Shown here in pieces: positions 7,903 through 10,319 of a DNA stretch of 10,319 nucleotides (position 1 is its first letter; each line of letters opens with the position of its first letter). The stretch covers positions 1 to 10,319 of the forward strand of contig CAAGFH010000221.1 of assembly GCA_900769095.1 (NCBI GenBank). The letters are read 5' to 3'. A program made the translations under genes and the position numbers. The DNA comes from Methanobacteriaceae archaeon. GTDB lineage: Archaea > Methanobacteriota > Methanobacteria > Methanobacteriales > Methanobacteriaceae. The notes beneath the pieces were generated by a model, which saw only the letters and a list, made by a program, of their open reading frames with translations, searched no databases and was not told the DNA's origin.

Positions 7903-7957
7903 CACCAATAATAATTAAAATAACATATATTCACTATGTTTAATATAATATAAAAAA
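7903..7957 (-). promoter_or_regulatory. AT-rich promoter region and T-tract between Mur-like and exported-protein genes
   Basis: The 90-bp gap carries on the minus strand AAGTTTTTTA (7951-7960), a possible terminator for the upstream Mur-like gene, running into TTTTATATTATATTAA (about 7940-7955), a TATA-like box. A second candidate, GAATATATG (7924-7932), is closer. Either could start the exported-protein transcript with a 25-45 nt leader; sequence alone does not choose. Confidence 0.35.
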
Positions 7958-7969
7958 CTTATTAAACAC

Positions 7970-9250
7970 CTATAATTTTTCAGAAATCAATTTAATTCTC
8001 TCTTGAATATTTATAATATTTTCTTGACCATTACCACCAATTAAAATTGCATCTTCATGTGAATACTCTGCAACCAATGCTATAATTTCATCAAGAGAAT
8101 TTACTGTAATGATATTTCCCATATATCCAAGAGAATTAAGCCTATAAATCGCCATATCCAATGTATCATCTAATCCTGGGAATAAAACAATGACTTCAGG
8201 ATCATATTTAACAGCAACATCTAAAATATCTAATCTGTGAGTTTCATTGTGGCGAGGAGTTCCTATAAATACAGCATAAAAATCTCTTTCAGATAAAATG
8301 GACTCTAATGCATCAGAATTATCAGTTTTTCCAACATATACAGAAGCACTGTTGATTTTATAAACATCTAATCTTCCTTCAACTGCACTAAACTGTGAAA
8401 GTGTTGATTTAATAACATCTTTAGGAATTTTAAGTTCTTTTGCAATTGCTGTTGCAAGACCTGCATTAAGCAAATTAAACTTACCAAATAGTTTCAATTC
8501 ATCCAGATATTCGAAATAGTTTATGTGTTTATCACTGGATTGTTTGAAATCAGCATTGAAATCCTGATCAAATGCAGTAAATACGGTTTTTGCTTCAAAA
8601 AATCTAACTAGAGAATCTTTATAATTAGCAATGGTTTTATGAACATTCATATGGTCATTACCAATGTTAGTAAGACCAATCATGTCAAAATCAAAGCAAT
8701 ACTTACAAAAATCAAGAGTCATATCACATACTTCTACAAGTAAAACATCATATTCATCCTCATTAGCTTCAAGAATCAAATCATAATATCCTGAAAAGCC
8801 TCCACCACCATTACCACCGACTAAAACTTTTTTACCGGCATTTTCTAAAATCTCTTTTATCATATGAACAGTGGTTGTTTTACCGTTTGTTCCAGTAATA
8901 CCAATTGTGAAAATGTCTTTATGTTTATCTACAATATCGCTTAATAATTTTGAATTTTTTAACAATTTAGTTGCAAATTCTCCTCCAAACATACTAGGAC
9001 TAATTGCTACTGCATCACACTGTTCAATCGCATTAGGATTTGTAAAACCCAAATCCATGTTTATTCTATCTCCAACAATTGAAACTGTTTGATTATCATC
9101 AATAACATTTAATGATAAATTTGGTAAATCTAATCCATCTAAATCTACATTAATATTCAAATCAGTAGCATAAACTTCCCAATCATGTTTTAAAAGAGAA
9201 TTAACTGCCTTTTTTCCTTCTACGCCTAAACCTATTACTGCTGCTTTCAT
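7970..9250 (-). CDS. MurD-like Mur ligase family protein, candidate pseudomurein peptide ligase
   Basis: This 426-residue cytosolic enzyme should be an ATP-dependent amide-bond ligase. The N-terminal Rossmann-like domain begins AAVIGLGVEGKKAV and leads to VYATDLN, as in MurD. The central ATPase domain has P-loop GITGTNGKTTT (117-127), VEVCDMTLDF (172-181) where MurD has its glutamate/SSFQL motif, NIGNDHMNVH (195-204) and GKFNLLNAG (256-264). EGR (291-293) begins the C-terminal domain. There the usual DYAHNP motif is replaced by GKTDNSDAL (307-315), suggesting a changed substrate. A glycine run, GGNGGGGFSG (145-154), replaces the normal GNIG loop. Methanobacteriales build pseudomurein peptides with Mur ligase homologues, so that is the leading assignment; the exact amino acid and substrate are unknown. 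Coenzyme F430 synthase (CfbE) is also a Mur homologue, but its N-terminus as I recall it differs. AAGGA lies 10 nt before ATG 9250. The downstream gene encodes an exported protein, consistent with an envelope role. Confidence 0.82.
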   Translation of the reverse strand: MKAAVIGLGVEGKKAVNSLLKHDWEVYATDLNINVDLDGLDLPNLSLNVIDDNQTVSIVGDRINMDLGFTNPNAIEQCDAVAISPSMFGGEFATKLLKNSKLLSDIVDKHKDIFTIGITGTNGKTTTVHMIKEILENAGKKVLVGGNGGGGFSGYYDLILEANEDEYDVLLVEVCDMTLDFCKYCFDFDMIGLTNIGNDHMNVHKTIANYKDSLVRFFEAKTVFTAFDQDFNADFKQSSDKHINYFEYLDELKLFGKFNLLNAGLATAIAKELKIPKDVIKSTLSQFSAVEGRLDVYKINSASVYVGKTDNSDALESILSERDFYAVFIGTPRHNETHRLDILDVAVKYDPEVIVLFPGLDDTLDMAIYRLNSLGYMGNIITVNSLDEIIALVAEYSHEDAILIGGNGQENIINIQERIKLISEKL

Positions 9251-9354
9251 ATAAAATAATTCCTTAAAATAATCGTTACTAACTAATATTTCTTTTTTGA
9301 AATTAATAAATATTTTTATATTATAATATTTTAAAATAAAAACAAGGTGAGAAA
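9251..9354. promoter_or_regulatory. Divergent intergenic promoter region between Mur-like and TIR-like genes
   Basis: Rightward, TTTTTATATTAT (9313-9324) is a TATA-like box about 36 bases before ATG 9355, with an AAGGTGA ribosome site at 9344-9350. Leftward, TTTATTAATT (about 9301-9310 on the minus strand) could serve the Mur-like gene, whose ribosome site AAGGA is at 9261-9265. A short GAAAT/ATTTC inverted repeat sits near 9289-9304, too weak to call an operator. Confidence 0.4.
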
Positions 9355-9750
9355 ATGTTTGAAGATGAAAGAGACGATAAGATTTACAATTTAATTATTA
9401 CAAGCGGATTTGACAAAAACAAAGAATATGGTATGTTTACTGAAAAATTATATTCAAAAGCAAATTTCTTATGGAAAGAATCAATGTCTGGATCTTATGC
9501 TACTGCTGGAGAAGAGTTTTATAAAAAAGTTGATAGAATTATCTTATTAGCAGGACTTTATAATGATAATAAAGAGCTTTTTGAAGAATTATTAGCTGCT
9601 AGTGAACAATATGAAATACCCATTGTCTTAGTTAGACCATTAGGCAGTGAAGCAGTACCATTAGAATTAGAAGAAAAAGCTGCAACCATTGTCGGATGGA
9701 ATGCAAATTGTATAATTGATTCAATTAAAGATGCACCAGAAACCATGTAA
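9355..9750 (+). CDS. ThsB/MTH538-type TIR-like domain protein, possibly catalytically altered
   Basis: This 131-residue single-domain protein resembles the ThsB-like TIR family (DUF1863, MTH538 type). Supporting stretches are IYNLIITSGFD (10-20), ANFLWKES (36-43), IILLAGLYNDN (62-72), the helix KELFEELLAASEQY (73-86), IPIVLVRPLGSEAVP (88-102) and TIVGWNANCIIDSI (111-124). In ThsB proteins this domain makes cyclic ADP-ribose signals from NAD+ in Thoeris anti-phage defence. Against the consensus I remember (ISHAW near the N-terminus, and a W..KE helix with the catalytic glutamate), this protein has ITSGF and KELFEELL. That places Leu where the Trp and probably the Glu are expected, with E78 one residue away. 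It may be a non-catalytic or altered relative. No ThsA-like effector is within the window; neighbours are a divergent Mur-like gene and convergent rad50. The start is supported by AAGGTGA 4 nt upstream. Confidence 0.72.
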   Translation: MFEDERDDKIYNLIITSGFDKNKEYGMFTEKLYSKANFLWKESMSGSYATAGEEFYKKVDRIILLAGLYNDNKELFEELLAASEQYEIPIVLVRPLGSEAVPLELEEKAATIVGWNANCIIDSIKDAPETM

Positions 9751-9787
9751 AAAAAAATAAAAAAGAAATAATGTAATTTACATTATT
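9751..9787 (-). terminator. Inverted repeat and T-tracts ending rad50
   Basis: AATAATGTAA (9767-9776) and TTACATTATT (9778-9787) form a perfect 10-bp inverted repeat around one base, covering the rad50 stop codon (9778-9780). Downstream on the minus strand runs TTTCTTTTTTATTTTTTTTT. The hairpin plus T-run resembles an intrinsic terminator; in archaea the T-run is the active part. Confidence 0.6.
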
Positions 9788-10319
9788 ACTTTTGATATAC
9801 CATTCACTTTTTCTACTTTTATTAAATTATCAGCTGCATTTTCAAGCTGAGGCTCATGAGTTACAATAATCATTTGTGGTAATGAAGATATTTCTTTTAA
9901 TAAATTAATTAACTCATGTCTTCTTGAAGAATCTAAATGAATAGTAGGTTCATCGAGTAAAATAGTATCTAATTCACCATTAGACATAGCTTGAGTGATT
10001 CCAAGTCTTAAAGCTAGAGCAATAGCTATTTTTTCACCACCACTAACCATAGTCATTGATGATTCACCTTCAGGACCATAAACAGTTACATCATATTCAT
10101 CATCAAGAGTTAAGTCAGAATAGTTGAAATTGAATTCATTGAAGAATTCTTTTGTGTATTTTTGGATTAATGGTCTTGAAATATTTCTTAAATCTCTTTG
10201 GATACCATTTTTACTGTATATGTTTCTAATATGGCTTAATAAGTTAATATAATCAGAAACATTATCATATTCTTGCTGGAATTTATTAATTGATTCAACT
10301 CTTGAACTTAAATCATTTA
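9778..10319 (-). CDS. rad50: DNA double-strand break repair ATPase Rad50, C-terminal part
   Basis: The gene enters from the right edge, and 179 C-terminal residues are present in one open frame. Rad50 is the SMC-like ATPase that, with the Mre11 nuclease, tethers and processes DNA double-strand breaks. Visible are the end of the coiled coil, and the returning ATPase strand region (RPLIQKYTKEFF and DDEYDVTVYGPEG). The ABC signature is VSGGEKIAIALALRLGI, Walker B plus D-loop TILLDEPTIHLD, and the H-loop IIVTHEPQ. The order and wording fit archaeal Rad50 rather than a transporter ABC protein or SMC. The N-terminal Walker A half, most of the coiled coil and any mre11 neighbour lie beyond the window. 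The gene ends at TAA 9778 inside an inverted repeat and is convergent with the TIR-like gene, 27 bp apart. Confidence 0.92.
   Translation of the reverse strand, partial: NDLSSRVESINKFQQEYDNVSDYINLLSHIRNIYSKNGIQRDLRNISRPLIQKYTKEFFNEFNFNYSDLTLDDEYDVTVYGPEGESSMTMVSGGEKIAIALALRLGITQAMSNGELDTILLDEPTIHLDSSRRHELINLLKEISSLPQMIIVTHEPQLENAADNLIKVEKVNGISKVIM

Noticed and set aside
7970..9250. Coenzyme F430 synthase CfbE
   Set aside because: Also a Mur homologue, but the N-terminal Rossmann motif here is MurD-like and no cfb genes flank it; not fully excluded.
9355..10319. A Thoeris defence system
   Set aside because: A ThsB-like protein is present but no ThsA effector is seen in the window; the neighbouring ATPase is clearly Rad50.

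Overview
This 10.3-kb window comes from a very AT-rich methanogenic archaeon, most likely a Methanobrevibacter or a close relative in the Methanobacteriales. That placement is an inference from several points. The Rad50, the Mur-ligase-like protein, the DUF169 protein and the ThsB-like (MTH538-type) TIR protein all fit Methanobacteriales. Intergenic regions carry archaeal-style TATA-like boxes and T-tract ends, and several genes have GGAGGT or AAGGTG ribosome-binding sites. The first 14 bases are not genomic: they match the inner end of an Illumina TruSeq adapter, so the left border is a contig or read end.

Left part (1-5317) is a DNA-repair block. A truncated Hrq1/MrfA-type DEAH helicase runs leftward off the edge. 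Divergent from it, across about 150 bp holding candidate promoters for both directions, lies a tight two-gene unit: a UvrD-like SF1A helicase with a complete motif set but no nuclease domain, then a stand-alone RecB/Cas4-like PD-(D/E)XK nuclease with the four cysteines expected of an iron-sulfur cluster. Together they look like a split AddAB- or Dna2-type helicase-nuclease. A DUF169 cysteine-rich protein follows 26 bp later and may be co-transcribed.

Middle part (6010-9250) has three genes on the minus strand. In transcription order they are a divergent Mur-ligase-family enzyme (candidate pseudomurein peptide ligase), an exported 395-residue protein of unknown function with four cysteines and eight N-glycosylation sequons, and a MobA/MocA-like nucleotidyltransferase whose 3' end overlaps the DUF169 gene by 9 bp. 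The first two suggest a cell-envelope theme.

Right part (9355-10319) holds a small ThsB/MTH538-type TIR-like protein in which residues expected at the active site appear changed. It converges on the C-terminal end of a rad50 gene running in from the right edge. The rad50 stop codon sits inside a perfect inverted repeat followed by T-tracts.

No RNA genes, mobile elements or CRISPR arrays were seen. The only gene-free stretches are short (about 90-155 bp) and are described as promoter or terminator regions.
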